64,000 nt of DNA from Phenylobacterium sp. Lineage in GTDB: Bacteria > Pseudomonadota > Alphaproteobacteria > Caulobacterales > Caulobacteraceae. A model generated the notes under the pieces. It saw only the letters and a program-made list of their open reading frames with translations, had not been told where the DNA came from and ran no database searches. The first letter of the stretch is position 1. The number at the start of each line of letters is the position of its first letter. Below are positions 27,883 through 36,676 of this stretch, piece after piece. A program made the position numbers and the translations under genes. The stretch is taken from the NCBI GenBank assembly GCA_020402745.1, contig JADBYZ010000009.1, forward strand, positions 58,500 to 122,499. The letters are read 5' to 3'.

Positions 27883-28554
27883 ATGCGCATCCTAATCGTC
27901 GAAGACGATGTGTCCGGTGCGGAGGTGATGACCCGCGGCCTTTCCGACGCGGGTCACGCCTGCCGCGTCTGTCATGACGGCGCTGCGGGGCTTGAGGCCG
28001 CCAGAGCCGGCGGTTTCGACGTCCTGATCGTCGATCGCATGATGCCCTGTCTCGATGGTGTCGGACTGGTGGAGGCCCTGCGACGCGACGGTGACGAAAC
28101 GCCGATTCTCTTCCTCTCCGCCCTCGGAGAGATCGAGGATCGGGTGACAGGCCTAAGGGCCGGGGCGGACGACTACCTGGTCAAGCCCTACGCCTTCGCT
28201 GAGCTTATCGCCCGGGTGGAGGCCCTGTCCCGCCGGCGGGAAACCGGCTCCGTGCTCACCCAGCTGCGGGTCGGGGACCTGGAGATGGATCTCATCGCCC
28301 GTCGGGTGTTTCGCGCGGGCCGGGAGATCGACCTCCAGCCCCGGGAGTTCCAGCTTCTGGAGTTCCTGATGCGCCACGCGGGCCAGGCCGTCACTCGGAC
28401 AATGCTGCTTGAGAAGGTCTGGGAGTATCATTTTGATCCCCAGACCAACGTGATCGACGTCCACATCTCGCGCCTGCGTTCCAAGATCGACAAGGGTTTC
28501 GAGCATCCCATGCTCGAAACCATTCGCGGGGCGGGGTACCGGCTGGATGCCTGA
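27883..28554 (+). CDS. OmpR-family response regulator (downstream of degP)
   Basis: A 223-residue regulator. Receiver: MRILIVEDDVSGAEVM, Asp in VLIVDRMMPCLDG, Lys in YLVKPYAF. Output: winged helix with LQPREFQLLEFLMRHAGQAVTR and ISRLRSKIDKGFEHPMLETIRGAGYRL. ATG at 27883, 14 bp after the degP stop. It overlaps the kinase gene by 8 bp. The degP/regulator/kinase linkage suggests an envelope-stress circuit, but the signal and targets cannot be read from this sequence. Confidence 0.92.
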   Translation: MRILIVEDDVSGAEVMTRGLSDAGHACRVCHDGAAGLEAARAGGFDVLIVDRMMPCLDGVGLVEALRRDGDETPILFLSALGEIEDRVTGLRAGADDYLVKPYAFAELIARVEALSRRRETGSVLTQLRVGDLEMDLIARRVFRAGREIDLQPREFQLLEFLMRHAGQAVTRTMLLEKVWEYHFDPQTNVIDVHISRLRSKIDKGFEHPMLETIRGAGYRLDA

Positions 28555-29977
28555 CGAACGGGATGCACCCGCCGCGGGGTTGCTGCGCCTCTTCCGCGCT
28601 GCGCCTTTCCGGCTGACCCTCCTGTCTCTGGCCCTGTTCGCCTTCGCGGGGTCGGCCTTCATGGCCTATGTCTACATCGCCGCCACAGGTGAGGCCCACC
28701 GTCGGACCGACGCGGAAATCCGCCGGGAGGCCGAGAGCCTCGTCGAGGTCTATAATCGGGCGGGTGTGGCGGCCCTCAATCCCGTCCTGGTCAGCCGCAT
28801 GGCCGGGGAGCGCAGATTCGTCTACCTCCTCCTCGACCGTGACGGCCGTAAGGTCTCCGGCTCCCTCGCCGAAAGTCCCGCAGAAGGCTTCACGGGTGCG
28901 CCGACCTGGGTCCGTTTCTTCCTCTCCGGCCAAGATCCCCAGGGTCGGCCGCTATCGACCCCGGCCCGGGGTTTTCAGCAGCGGCTCTCCGGTGGCGAGA
29001 TTCTGTTTGTGGGTGCAGACACCGGGGATGACCGGGACTTTGTCGTGACCATCGTCAGGGGGCTCTGGGGCGCCGGAGCTCTGGTGGTTGTGCTCGGCAT
29101 AACCGCAGGCCTGCTCGTCAGCCGCAATTTCACCCGGGCCATGACCGGCCTGACCAATGTGGTGGCCGCGGCTCGCAATGGCGATCTGACCGCCCGCGCC
29201 GCCGTGCGCGGAGCCGGAGACGAGCTGGACCGACTCGCCGAGGGCCTGAACGACATGCTTGACCGCCTCGATCGGTCCATGTCGGCTCACCGGCACGCCG
29301 GGGACGCCATCGCCCACGATCTCCGCTCGCCCTTGACCCGGCTGAAGGCCCGTCTTGAGACGGCCCTGCTCGACATAGAGGCGGGTAGGGGAGACGCCCG
29401 TCAGGCCCTGCGTCAGGCCCTTGAAGACACGGACGGCGTTCTTCGGACCTTCTCGGCCGTCCTGGCGATCTCCCGACTGCAGGCGGCCGGCGAGGCGCCC
29501 AACGCTGTGGTCTTCGATCCAGCCGGCGTGGTCGGCGACATGACCGAGCTCTACGGCCCCCTCTGTGAGGATAAGGGCCTGGAGATCGGCTCGGACATCG
29601 CCGCCGGCCTGACCGTCCGGGGCAATCCGGCCTTTGTGGCCCAGGCCTTGGCCAATCTTGTGGATAACGCCGTCAAGTACACGCCGCAGGGCGGCGCGGT
29701 CATGGTGCGCCTGCGCCGTCGGGCCTGTGGCGATACCGAGATTTCCGTCACCGACACAGGCCCCGGCGTTCCTCATCACGACCGGGACCGGGTCGTCGGG
29801 CGCTTCGTCCGCCTCGAGAATAGCCGTAACCTTCCGGGCGCCGGCCTCGGCCTCTCCCTGGTCGCCGCCGTGGCGCAGGCTCATGGCGGCCGTCTTGAGC
29901 TGGGCGAGGGACCCGGCGTCTACGACGGCTCCGGGCCAGGCCTTCGGGCCGCCCTGATCCTCCCCGCCATCTCATGA
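28547..29977 (+). CDS. HAMP-domain sensor histidine kinase (upstream of glnE)
   Basis: A 476-aa kinase with transmembrane helices at about 27-50 and 174-196, a HAMP domain (SRNFTRAMTGLTNVVAAARNGDL), H-box AGDAIAHDLRSPLTRLKARLE, N-box ANLVDNAVKYTP, and G-boxes DTGPGVPHHD and GAGLGLSLVAAVAQAHGG. Couples by overlap to the response regulator upstream and by ATGA to glnE downstream. This chain, ccm genes to degP to TCS to glnE, appears conserved across alphaproteobacteria as I remember it; the coupling to nitrogen metabolism may be only positional. Confidence 0.92.
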   Translation: MPDERDAPAAGLLRLFRAAPFRLTLLSLALFAFAGSAFMAYVYIAATGEAHRRTDAEIRREAESLVEVYNRAGVAALNPVLVSRMAGERRFVYLLLDRDGRKVSGSLAESPAEGFTGAPTWVRFFLSGQDPQGRPLSTPARGFQQRLSGGEILFVGADTGDDRDFVVTIVRGLWGAGALVVVLGITAGLLVSRNFTRAMTGLTNVVAAARNGDLTARAAVRGAGDELDRLAEGLNDMLDRLDRSMSAHRHAGDAIAHDLRSPLTRLKARLETALLDIEAGRGDARQALRQALEDTDGVLRTFSAVLAISRLQAAGEAPNAVVFDPAGVVGDMTELYGPLCEDKGLEIGSDIAAGLTVRGNPAFVAQALANLVDNAVKYTPQGGAVMVRLRRRACGDTEISVTDTGPGVPHHDRDRVVGRFVRLENSRNLPGAGLGLSLVAAVAQAHGGRLELGEGPGVYDGSGPGLRAALILPAIS

Positions 29978-32847
29978 GCCCGCTGGGCGAGCGCCTGCGC
30001 CCCTGCGGTCCGGTCATCGACGCCCGGTCGGCGGAACGCCTGGTGGACGCCGTCGCCGCCCACCGTCCGCTTTCAGAGGCTGAGCGGGAGGCCTTGGCTC
30101 CCGTCTTCGGCGCCTCGCCCTACCTGGCGGGTCTGGTCCGCCGCGATCCGAACCGCCTGGCCGGGCTCTTGGACGATGACCCTGCCGCTCGGCTGGAGGA
30201 CATCCTGGTCCGGACCCTGGCTCTCGCAGGAGCCGCCCCGGAAACTGTGGCGCCTGGCCTCAGGCGGCTGAAGGCCGAGGCGCACCTCCTCACCGCGCTT
30301 GCGGATCTCGGCGGCGTTTGGGACCTCGACCAGGTCACCGGCGCGCTGGCGCGCTTCGCCGACGCCGCCCTCGCCTCCGCCCTCGCCTCCGCCGCCGCAG
30401 CCGAGGTCTCCGCTGGCCGCCTTCGCCCCATCGAAGACCCCGCCCATGGCCCCGTCCCCGGCTTCTTCTGCATCGCCATGGGCAAGCACGGCGCCTTTGA
30501 GCTCAACTACTCCAGCGACATCGACATCTCCATCTTCTTCGAGCCCGGGGCCCTGCCCCTCGCCGAGGGGATTGAGCCCCAGGCCTTCGCTGTCCGTCTG
30601 ACCCATCGCCTGACCGAGCTGATGCAGGAGCGAACCCCCGACGGCTACGTCTTCCGGATCGACCTCCGGCTGCGACCGGATCCTGGCTCCACGCCGCCGG
30701 CCGTCTCCGCCGCCGCCGCCCTGGATTACTATGAGAGCGTCGGCCAGAACTGGGAGAGGGCGGCCTTTATCAAGGCCCGGCCCTGCGCCGGGGACCTGCC
30801 CCGCGCTGCAGCCTTCCTGCAGGAACTCGAGCCCTTCGTCTGGCGACGGAATCTCGACTTCGGCGCGATTGCCGATATCCACTCGATCAAGCGCCAGATC
30901 CATATCCACAAGGTCGACGACCGCCTGGCCGCCCGGGGCGCCGACCTCAAGCTGGGCCGCGGCGGCATCCGCGAAATCGAGTTCTACGTCCAGACCCAAC
31001 AGCTCATCCTTGGCGGCCGTCAGCCGGATCTGCGCAGCTTTCGCACCCTGGAGGCCCTCGCAGCCCTGGCCGGAGCCGGTCACGTCGCTCCCCAGGCTCG
31101 GGACGATCTTCACGAGGCCTATCATCAGCTGCGGGCGCTGGAGCACCGGGTGCAGATGCTGGCTGATGAGCAGACTCACCGCTTGCCGGAGTCCGACGCC
31201 GACCGGCGTCGGGTCGCCGCCCTGTCAGGCTATGACCGCCTCCGCAGCTTTGACGCCTGGGTCGAGCGTATCCTCAGGACGGTCAATCAGCGATATGGCG
31301 AGCTCTTCCCGGGAGAAGAGCCCCTTTCGTCGCGCTTCGGCAGCCTGATCTTCACGGGGGTGGAGGATGACCCGGAGACCCTGAAGACGCTTTCACGGAT
31401 GGGTTTCACCCAGCCCGCCCAGGTTTCCCAGACCATCCGCGCCTGGCATCACGGCCATATCTCTGCGACCCGGTCGGAGCGGGGGCGAGAGCTGTTCACC
31501 CGCCTGGCGCCGAGGCTGCTGGAGGCGGCCCAGGCGGCGGGCGCCCCGGACGCAGCCTTTCTGCGCTTCGGGGCCTTCTTCTCGCGTCTGTCCAGCGGCG
31601 TGCAGCTTCAGTCCCTCTTCCTCGCACAGCCCGCCCTCTTCGAGCTGATCGTCGAAGTCATGGCCTTCGCCCCCCGGCTGGCCGATACCCTGGCTCGCCG
31701 TCCCGCAGCCCTGGACGCTATGCTGGACCCAGCCTTTTTCGGGGCAATCGATCCGCAGGAAGACCGCCTGGCCCTGCAGCGCGCAGTCGCTGGCGCCGGC
31801 GACTTCGAGTCCGCCATGGACACAGTCCGGCGCCAGCACCGGGAGCAGGCCTTTCGGGTGGGTGTCCAGGTCATGAGCGGGTCTGCAGGCGCCGAGGCGG
31901 CGGGTCGCGCCTTTGCGGGCCTGGCTGACGCCTGCATCGAGGCTCTGGCCCCCGCCGCCCTCGCCGAGGCGACCCGGATCGGCGGGGCCTTTGGGGGGCA
32001 GGTGGCCGTGGTGGCCCTGGGCAAGTGCGGATCTCGGGAGATGAGCGTCGGCTCCGACCTCGACCTGATGACCCTGCACCGGGCCGCCGCGCCCGACGCC
32101 CTGTCCGCCCTCAAGGGATGGCCGGCTGAGGTCTTCTACGCCCGCTTCACCCAGCGCCTGGTGGCGGCCCTTTCCCTCCCCACCGCGGAGGGGGAGCTCT
32201 ACGAGGTCGACATGCGGCTGCGGCCTTCGGGCGCTAAGGGGCCCGTGGCGGTCGCCTTCCCCGCCTTCGGCGCCTACTATGAGGGCGAGGCGGAGACTTG
32301 GGAGTTCATGGCCCTGACCCGGGCCCGGGTGGCCTGGTCGAGCGATCCGGCCTTCGCGGCGGATGTCACCGCCGCCATTGAAGCGGCCCTGCGCCAGCCC
32401 CGGGACATCGTCGCCCTCGCCCGGGATGTGAGGGAAATGCGAGCCCTTATCGCGCAGGAGAAACCGGCGTCGGGGCTCTGGGATATGAAGCTCGCCCCCG
32501 GGGGTCTGGTGGACATTGAGTTCGCCGCCCAGTTTCTCCAGCTCGCCCACGCGGCGGCAGGCGGACCGCTCCGTGCAGGAACCGCGGAGGCGCTTGAGGC
32601 CCTGGCGGCGGCGGGGCTGACCGGGCCGGTTGGACCTCTCCTGGACGCCTGGACCCTTCAACAGAACCTGACCCAGATCCTGCGCCTGGCCCTGGGGGAT
32701 CGCGATGATCCCGCTGATCAACCTGAGGCCTTTCGTCGCAAACTCGCCCGGGCAGGCGGGGTCCGGGATTTCCGAAGCCTTGAACCCCGCCTGCTCCGGG
32801 CTCGAAAAGGCGCTTTGGCGGCTTTCGACAGCCTGGTTCGCCCTTGA
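29974..32847 (+). CDS. glnE: Bifunctional glutamine-synthetase adenylyltransferase/deadenylase
   Basis: Adds or removes AMP on glutamine synthetase in response to PII and glutamine. The 957-residue protein has the two-half architecture: the N-terminal deadenylase nucleotidyltransferase with ELNYSSDIDISIFF, and the C-terminal adenylylase with MSVGSDLDLMTLH, each followed by a DxRLRP motif (FRIDLRLRPDPG and VDMRLRPSGAKGP). Length is normal. ATG overlaps the kinase stop. Downstream is an EF-hand gene with its own ribosome binding site, 55 bp away. Confidence 0.95.
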   Translation: MSPLGERLRPCGPVIDARSAERLVDAVAAHRPLSEAEREALAPVFGASPYLAGLVRRDPNRLAGLLDDDPAARLEDILVRTLALAGAAPETVAPGLRRLKAEAHLLTALADLGGVWDLDQVTGALARFADAALASALASAAAAEVSAGRLRPIEDPAHGPVPGFFCIAMGKHGAFELNYSSDIDISIFFEPGALPLAEGIEPQAFAVRLTHRLTELMQERTPDGYVFRIDLRLRPDPGSTPPAVSAAAALDYYESVGQNWERAAFIKARPCAGDLPRAAAFLQELEPFVWRRNLDFGAIADIHSIKRQIHIHKVDDRLAARGADLKLGRGGIREIEFYVQTQQLILGGRQPDLRSFRTLEALAALAGAGHVAPQARDDLHEAYHQLRALEHRVQMLADEQTHRLPESDADRRRVAALSGYDRLRSFDAWVERILRTVNQRYGELFPGEEPLSSRFGSLIFTGVEDDPETLKTLSRMGFTQPAQVSQTIRAWHHGHISATRSERGRELFTRLAPRLLEAAQAAGAPDAAFLRFGAFFSRLSSGVQLQSLFLAQPALFELIVEVMAFAPRLADTLARRPAALDAMLDPAFFGAIDPQEDRLALQRAVAGAGDFESAMDTVRRQHREQAFRVGVQVMSGSAGAEAAGRAFAGLADACIEALAPAALAEATRIGGAFGGQVAVVALGKCGSREMSVGSDLDLMTLHRAAAPDALSALKGWPAEVFYARFTQRLVAALSLPTAEGELYEVDMRLRPSGAKGPVAVAFPAFGAYYEGEAETWEFMALTRARVAWSSDPAFAADVTAAIEAALRQPRDIVALARDVREMRALIAQEKPASGLWDMKLAPGGLVDIEFAAQFLQLAHAAAGGPLRAGTAEALEALAAAGLTGPVGPLLDAWTLQQNLTQILRLALGDRDDPADQPEAFRRKLARAGGVRDFRSLEPRLLRARKGALAAFDSLVRP

Positions 32848-32902
32848 ATCGCCGGAATTCCCGGTTCACTCCGTTGAATATGAGACAGCCGGAGTTTTCG
32901 CC

Positions 32903-33340
32903 GTGCCCCTGAGCCGCCCCGCCTTCGCCGCCGTCTTGGGACTGGCGTCTCTCTTCGCCCTTCCGGCTGCGGCCCAAATGGGTCCGCCCAAGCTCGACCA
33001 GAATGGCGATGGCCGGGTGGTTTACGCAGAGTACCGGTCAGCCAATGTCGACAAGACCTTCGAGACCTTCGACGCAGATCGGAACGGGCAGATTTCGCGC
33101 AAAGAGTTCGACAAGTTCGCCGGCATGGCCCGCACCTTCGGCGGCGCAAGGGCGGCGGCGGCGATGGATCGGTGGTGGCGCACAACAGACGTCAACACTG
33201 ATGGCGCCATGTCCCGCGCCGAGATGGAGGCTTCTTCCCGGCGACGCTTCGACGCCGCCGACCTCGATCGCGATGGCGCTCTGACCAAGACCGAGGTGGC
33301 GGCCATGCGGGAGAAGCAACGTGCTGCGTCCGGTAACTGA
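32903..33340 (+). CDS. Exported EF-hand calcium-binding protein
   Basis: A 145-residue secreted protein with signal peptide (PLSRPAFAAVLGLASLFALPAAAQ) and four EF-hand-like loops: DQNGDGRVVYAE at about 32-43, DADRNGQISRKE, DVNTDGAMSRAE and DLDRDGALTKTE. All have Asp at positions 1 and 3 and an acidic residue at 12, so at least some should bind calcium. The GTG at 32903 with GGAG upstream gives the signal peptide an exact N-terminus. The last 20 bp overlap the sigma factor gene, so the EF-hand protein is the first gene of a coupled operon. Confidence 0.85.
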   Translation: MPLSRPAFAAVLGLASLFALPAAAQMGPPKLDQNGDGRVVYAEYRSANVDKTFETFDADRNGQISRKEFDKFAGMARTFGGARAAAAMDRWWRTTDVNTDGAMSRAEMEASSRRRFDAADLDRDGALTKTEVAAMREKQRAASGN

Positions 33341-33938
33341 CGCCCTTCGCCTTGCGGTCGGCGCGGGGCTCGTCCGTCCGTCGAAGCCTGCCACGGGCGC
33401 GGAGGATCCTGACGCTGACCTGGTGCGCCGGGTCGGCCAAGGCGATCTCCTCGCTGTCCGCGCCCTGACCGCCCGCAAGCTCCCCCGCCTGACCTCCCTC
33501 GCCGCCCGGATGCTCGGAGACTTCGCCGAGGCCGAGGATGTGGCCCAGGAGTCCCTGATCCGCGCCTGGCGTCAGGCCCCCATCTGGCGCTTCGGAGAGG
33601 CCCGTTTCGACACCTGGCTCCACCGGGTGGCCGTCAACCTCTGCCGCGACCGACTGCGCCGCCGACGTCCGGGCGACGCCGCCGACCTCGACGCCCTGGT
33701 GGATCCCGGCCCCGCTCCGGACCGCGGCCTGGAGGCCCGGGACGTCGGCGATCGGGTCGCCGCCGCCATGGCGACCCTGCCGCCTCGGCAACGCGAGGCG
33801 GTCGTGCTCTGCCACTACCAGGAACTCGGCAATATCGAGGCCGCCGCCGCCCTCGGGATCAGCGTCGAGGCCCTGGAGAGCCTCCTGTCCCGCGGTCGCC
33901 GCGCCTTACGCGCCGCCCTCTCGGACCTGGTTCCGTGA
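33321..33938 (+). CDS. ECF-type RNA polymerase sigma factor
   Basis: A 205-residue sigma-70 family protein with region 2 (DLVRRVGQGDLLAVRALTAR to FDTWLHRVAVNLCRDRLRRR) and region 4 (LPPRQREAVVLCHYQELGN to SLLSRGRRALRAAL), and no region 3, as in ECF factors. The start is a GTG inside the EF-hand gene with GGGAGAAGC upstream. Its stop overlaps the start of the next gene, a membrane protein that is probably its anti-sigma factor. Likely autoregulated, though no -35/-10 pair of its own type could be identified. Confidence 0.88.
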   Translation: MLRPVTDALRLAVGAGLVRPSKPATGAEDPDADLVRRVGQGDLLAVRALTARKLPRLTSLAARMLGDFAEAEDVAQESLIRAWRQAPIWRFGEARFDTWLHRVAVNLCRDRLRRRRPGDAADLDALVDPGPAPDRGLEARDVGDRVAAAMATLPPRQREAVVLCHYQELGNIEAAAALGISVEALESLLSRGRRALRAALSDLVP

Positions 33939-34429
33939 GCGCGCCCCGCCACCCTCTGAACGCCAGTCGTTTCCGCGCCCTGGCCGAGACCTTTGGGGGC
34001 GATATCGGCCGCTGGCCAGAGGCCGAGCAAGAGGTTGCATCCGCCTGGCGGGCAGCGCATCCCCGGGAGGCGGCCTCGGTTCTCAAGAGCGCCCGTGCCC
34101 TTGATGATCTCTTGGGAGCCTGGCAGTCGCCCGCGCCGGCGGAGACGTTGCGCGGTCGGATCCTTGACGCCGCTCCAGCCGTCGTTCGCAGCGCCCGCCG
34201 ACGGGCTCTTGTCCTCACGCTCGGCGGTGGCGCTGGCCTGGCCGCCGCCTGCCTTGCAGGTATACTTGTTGCACCGGTTCTTCTGTCAGCCCCTGCGCTC
34301 AGACCCACCTCTTCGAGCGCCATCTCCCCGCCGGCCCTGACCAACGTCCAGATGGAAGAGGTCCTGACGGAGGCGCTTGCCGGATGGGAGGCGCCTGTGG
34401 CGGGCTCTGAAGCGGACTCCGGCGCTTGA
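33935..34429 (+). CDS. Probable anti-sigma factor (single-pass membrane protein)
   Basis: A 164-residue protein with a cytoplasmic N-terminal segment of about 85 residues, one transmembrane helix (about 89-113, VLTLGGGAGLAAACLAGILVAPVLL) and a short periplasmic tail. It starts with GTG overlapping the sigma stop (GTGA). Topology and position are those of membrane anti-sigma factors of the CnrY type. No zinc-binding ASD motif is visible, so the call depends on context rather than on a recognised domain. Confidence 0.65.
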   Translation: MSAPRHPLNASRFRALAETFGGDIGRWPEAEQEVASAWRAAHPREAASVLKSARALDDLLGAWQSPAPAETLRGRILDAAPAVVRSARRRALVLTLGGGAGLAAACLAGILVAPVLLSAPALRPTSSSAISPPALTNVQMEEVLTEALAGWEAPVAGSEADSGA

Positions 34430-35193
34430 AATTCCCGGCCTTGCCAACGGCCTTCTTCCTCTCCCTCGCCCTCAACCTCTTTCTGGTCGGCGTGATCGCC
34501 GGGAGCTGGCGGGAGATTCGCGGGCAAGCTGAGCTTGCGACCTTGGCGGCGGTCGCACCCGGGCCATCAGCGCCTCCGGAACCTACGGGATCTGACCTCC
34601 AAGAACCGGCGGAAGCCCCGCCGCGGGCCGCAGAACCGCGCCCCGCGAATCCTGTACCTGCGGGCGGCATGATCGCCCGAAAACCCCCACCGCCCCCTGC
34701 CGTCTTGGGCCCGGCGGACGAGGTCGTTGCGCCTGGTCCCGAAAGATCCCTGGGCGGTCCGTTCCCGCACGCCGTCGGCGCGCCGCAGCGGTTCTTCGGC
34801 AATCCCCTTGTCCTGGCGAGCCGGGACCTTCCTCCAAGGGAGGCGCGGGCGCTTCAGATCCTATTGCGCGCCGAGAGTGAGGCGGTTCGGGCGGACCTCA
34901 GTCTGGCGCGGAGAGAGCGCGCCGAAACCTGGCGCGCCCTGGCCCGGGGCGAGGTCGGCGAGGCTGAGGCGAACCGCAGGCTTGAAATGGCTCATCGCCG
35001 GGAACTGGCGGCGCGCAGCCGCGTCGAGAATGCGGTGGCCGACTGGGCCCTTCGTCAGTCGCCAGAGGTGAGGGCGCGGGTCGGAGAAGCCCTGGCTCAG
35101 GGGGCTCAGCCCCAGTGGAGACGCCCGGTCAGGCCCTTCCCACCGGGTGAGGGCCAGGCTCCTGGCGCCCCGATGGCGGCAGGAGAAAGCTGA
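34426..35193 (+). CDS. Periplasmic heavy-metal-sensor-like protein (CnrX/ZraP type)
   Basis: A 255-residue protein: N-terminal membrane anchor FFLSLALNLFLVGVIAG, a Pro/Ala-rich linker (about 45-105), then a helical domain LPPREARALQILLRAESEAVRADLSLARRERAETW resembling the Metal_resist (PF13801) helical hairpin of CnrX and ZraP. No histidine- or methionine-rich metal site stands out, so the ligand may not be a transition metal. Start TTG with TTGA overlapping the anti-sigma stop. The final 65 bp overlap the convergent histidine kinase gene. Confidence 0.65.
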   Translation: MKFPALPTAFFLSLALNLFLVGVIAGSWREIRGQAELATLAAVAPGPSAPPEPTGSDLQEPAEAPPRAAEPRPANPVPAGGMIARKPPPPPAVLGPADEVVAPGPERSLGGPFPHAVGAPQRFFGNPLVLASRDLPPREARALQILLRAESEAVRADLSLARRERAETWRALARGEVGEAEANRRLEMAHRRELAARSRVENAVADWALRQSPEVRARVGEALAQGAQPQWRRPVRPFPPGEGQAPGAPMAAGES

Positions 35194-36631
35194 CCCGCGT
35201 TCCCTCTCCGGGCGCGCTTTCAATGGTCAGGTTCGAGCCGTGCAACTCCACGAAAGCTTTGGACAGGGCGAGGCCCAGACCTGTGCCCTGGGTGGTCTTG
35301 GACTGCTGGCTTTCAACCTGCTCAAAGGGCGCCGCAAGCCGTAGAAGGTCGTCCGCGCCGATTCCGATGCCAGTGTCGTGGACAGAAAGACGAACGCCCC
35401 CTGCCTCCGCACGCGCACGGACTGCGATCCGGCCGCCCGCAGGGGTGAACTTCACGGCGTTGGAAAGAAGGTTCAGCAGAATCTGCTTCAGCGCCCTCGC
35501 GTCCGCCTCCACCTCCGGCAGGTCCTCCCCGACATCTGCGATCAGCATGAGGCCGGAATTCTCGGCGCGGTTTCGAACCAGTCGCAGAGCCTCCTCCGCC
35601 AGGGCCTCCACGTCGAGCCGTTCACGGTGCAGAGTCATCTTGCCCGCCTCGATCTTCGACATATCGAGCACGTCATTGATCAGGGCCAGCAGGTGCTGAC
35701 CCGAGGCCAGGATATCGTTGGCGTAGCCTCGGTAGGTGCGCGCGCCGAGAGGCCCGAACAGCTCCTGGGTCATGATCTCCGAGAAACCAATGATGGCGTT
35801 CAGCGGAGTTCGCAGTTCGTGGCTCATGTTCGCCAGGAACTCGCTCTTCGCACGGTTCGCCTCGACCGCGCGGAGCTTCTCGGCCTCATACTCTCTGGCC
35901 AGATCCGAGAGCTGGGTCTGGCTCCCCTCGAGACGGTTGATGGCGTCCCGGAGGGCTTCCTCGTCCCGGCTGCGCTCGGCCTCCCTGAGCTTCAACGCGG
36001 TGATGTCCACAGCGGTCATGACCAGACCGCCGGATGGGGTCCGGCGTTCATGGGTCTGGGCCCATCGCCCATCCCGAAACTCAATCTCGCGCAGGCCGGA
36101 TACCCCCGCCTCCGGTTTGATGGACTGGCGGATCATCTGTCGCGTGTGTTGGGCGAAGTCGGCGTGCGCGGTGTCAGGTCGCAGGGTATCCGCCCCTAAG
36201 CCGAACATCCGGGTGAAGGCGGGGTTGGCGGCCACCAGTCGGCCCTCGGCGTCCCAGCAGGCGAAAGCAGAGGCCATGACCTGCATCGCCTCGATCAGGG
36301 ACTCCGGAGGCGCCTCGCCGGGGGGGGTGGCGCCCGATGCCTGGCCGCGTGCGCCGCGGCGTCCCCACCAAAGTCCCCCTGCGCCGGCAATGGCGCCCGC
36401 GGGCGTCGCCATCATCAGGACTTCGGACCAGACCAGCGCTGCATCCTGCAGGGCGACGGCGAGGCCAGCCGCCAACGCGGCGGTCGCTAGAACGCCCAGA
36501 GTCAGGGAGGGCGGGACGAGGCGTTGGAGCGGCGCCGACCGGTCTGACCTTGCGAAATCGCTGACTGCGGACACGCCCCTGGCTCCCAGTTCGCCCGGCT
36601 TCTTCGCCAGGATACTTCGTTCCTTGACCAT
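35129..36631 (-). CDS. PAS-domain hybrid-free sensor histidine kinase (PleC/DivJ-type H-box)
   Basis: A 500-residue kinase with two N-terminal membrane helices (about 36-60 and 68-88), a PAS domain (about 110-225; MASAFACWDAEGRLVAANPAF), a coiled-coil linker, then HisKA with phospho-His in EFLANMSHELRTPLNAIIGFSE, N-box LNLLSNAVKFTP and G-box GTGLGLALSKAFVELHG. The H-box is that of PleC/DivJ cell-cycle kinases. I cannot say which one, if either. It follows pepN by 45 bp on the same strand and overlaps the metal-sensor gene tail to tail by 65 bp. Confidence 0.85.
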   Translation of the reverse strand: MVKERSILAKKPGELGARGVSAVSDFARSDRSAPLQRLVPPSLTLGVLATAALAAGLAVALQDAALVWSEVLMMATPAGAIAGAGGLWWGRRGARGQASGATPPGEAPPESLIEAMQVMASAFACWDAEGRLVAANPAFTRMFGLGADTLRPDTAHADFAQHTRQMIRQSIKPEAGVSGLREIEFRDGRWAQTHERRTPSGGLVMTAVDITALKLREAERSRDEEALRDAINRLEGSQTQLSDLAREYEAEKLRAVEANRAKSEFLANMSHELRTPLNAIIGFSEIMTQELFGPLGARTYRGYANDILASGQHLLALINDVLDMSKIEAGKMTLHRERLDVEALAEEALRLVRNRAENSGLMLIADVGEDLPEVEADARALKQILLNLLSNAVKFTPAGGRIAVRARAEAGGVRLSVHDTGIGIGADDLLRLAAPFEQVESQQSKTTQGTGLGLALSKAFVELHGSNLTIESAPGEGTRVSFLLPPSGRQEPGPHPVGRA

Positions 36632-36676
36632 GTGGACGGTAAATCTGCCCTTAAGGACGGCCTGCCGACCCCGAAA

